Source of the DNA: Lentinula raphanica | Lineage: Eukaryota > Basidiomycota > Agaricomycetes > Agaricales > Omphalotaceae | Length of the DNA: 64,000 nucleotides | Reading direction: 5' to 3' | Assembly: GCA_027919835.1 (NCBI GenBank) | Contig: JANVFP010000048.1 | Span: forward strand, 124,001-188,000 | Shown here: positions 63,310 through 64,000 of the stretch, piece by piece | How positions within the stretch are numbered: position 1 is the first letter of the stretch | How the letters are laid out: each line of letters starts with the position of its first letter | The notes under the pieces: generated by a model | What the model saw: the letters and a program-made list of their open reading frames with translations, nothing else | Databases searched by the model: none | Told to the model about the DNA's origin: nothing | Translations under genes and position numbers: made by a program

Positions 63310-64000
63310 CGCTTCGACGAATGAGTGAAAGCGAATGATTTCTAGCCTGGACTTGTTACAAAGAGCCGATGGGCGAGTCAGGTCAGAGTAAGAGAGCAAG
63401 CCAAAAGACGGTCGGCGCTTATTATATATTGTGTCGGCAACTCGGCTGATGACTGCCCCTATCTTTTGATATGATGTGACTCCTCGTGAGTCGTAGATAC
63501 ACCGTGTGAACACGACAAACCTGCACAACTTGAAGTCTACTCGACGAAGTTCTACTCGCCTCTAAAACTCTCAGCTTGTGAACATTCATGCAAAACGAGG
63601 AGAGTTCTTTGAGTCTATCGAGCTAAACGTGCAGATGTTTTCCTGCGAATGGCCTGAAGGGGCGTCAAAACGTTTGAAACAATGAAAGGACTGTTCGCCA
63701 GTACTGTAGAAAGGACTGATCAGACTCTACAGTTGTCACCTGCGCGAGCCTGCGCGGCTTACTTCACATGCCAGTATGTACTACCTGTACAGTTTGTATT
63801 CTCTCGTCACCCATAAATAAAGGATTTGCAAGAACCTCACGATCAACATATGTGCAGATCTGATAACGTATTCCAGCTCTAAACAGAACGTTCGTACTCC
63901 ATCGATCACTTTCAAACGAACAAAGCGGATGATATGACAGCATTGATGATAAATTTGGTCTGTAGAAAGAACACAAACAGACGACAAGAAAGACTGCCTA
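63310..64000. other. upstream region of the FHA gene, window end
   Basis: About 690 bp with promoter sequence and no recognised gene. Open frames at 63764-63987 (minus) show no domain. Confidence 0.4.

Overview
The window reads as nuclear DNA of a filamentous basidiomycete, most likely an agaricomycete. Genes are broken by many 45-90 bp GT-AG introns. The gene set is typical of such fungi: a WSC-domain copper radical oxidase, a large GH35 beta-galactosidase, a Gti1/Pac2 (WOPR) regulator, Chs7, a SET-domain protein and a MUP1-type amino acid permease. The species cannot be named from the sequence alone.

Layout. 1-4752: two divergent short-chain dehydrogenase (SDR) paralogues. The right-hand copy is split by a 2.3 kb insert. 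5070-7870: a secreted protein of unknown function with two related internal domains, plus a truncated second copy of its promoter and signal peptide. 9013-13200: GH35 beta-galactosidase. 13644-14190: a small unknown gene. 15306-16842: SET-domain protein. 17022-17095: tRNA-Val(UAC).

17261-37883 is a three-level nest of mobile elements. The outer level is a pair of inverted repeats from a MITE-like element of about 0.5 kb. Inside it lies a PIF/Harbinger transposon of about 3.0 kb (TAA target duplication) with a transposase and a Myb/SANT partner ORF. The Myb/SANT ORF is interrupted by a 17.1 kb Ty3/Gypsy element with two 1691 bp LTRs that look identical. The Gypsy element has a frameshifted pol, two spliced genes on the opposite strand between pol and the 3' LTR, three copies of its polypurine-tract motif and a striking excess of AGATCT.

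38893-43742: minus-strand copper radical oxidase (glyoxal oxidase-like) with four WSC domains. 44393-44615: possible mini-gene. 46287-46975: tandem duplication of about 340 bp. 47900-49416: WOPR transcription factor. 50179-51830: Chs7 chitin synthase export chaperone. 53046-54095: SH3-domain protein. 54151-54735: MITE with CACTG ends, and its unoccupied target site is present in a nearby duplicate. 55672-56868: RNase H2 catalytic subunit with two MluI cell-cycle-type boxes upstream. 57238-59618: methionine permease-like transporter. 59946-63309: FHA, coiled-coil and tail-anchored protein resembling the STRIPAK subunit SLMAP/Far9-10.

The cellular genes do not form one pathway. Several concern the cell surface and secretion (chs7, WSC oxidase, GH35, secreted two-domain protein). 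The most unusual part of the window is the nested transposon block, especially the Gypsy element with its antisense genes.
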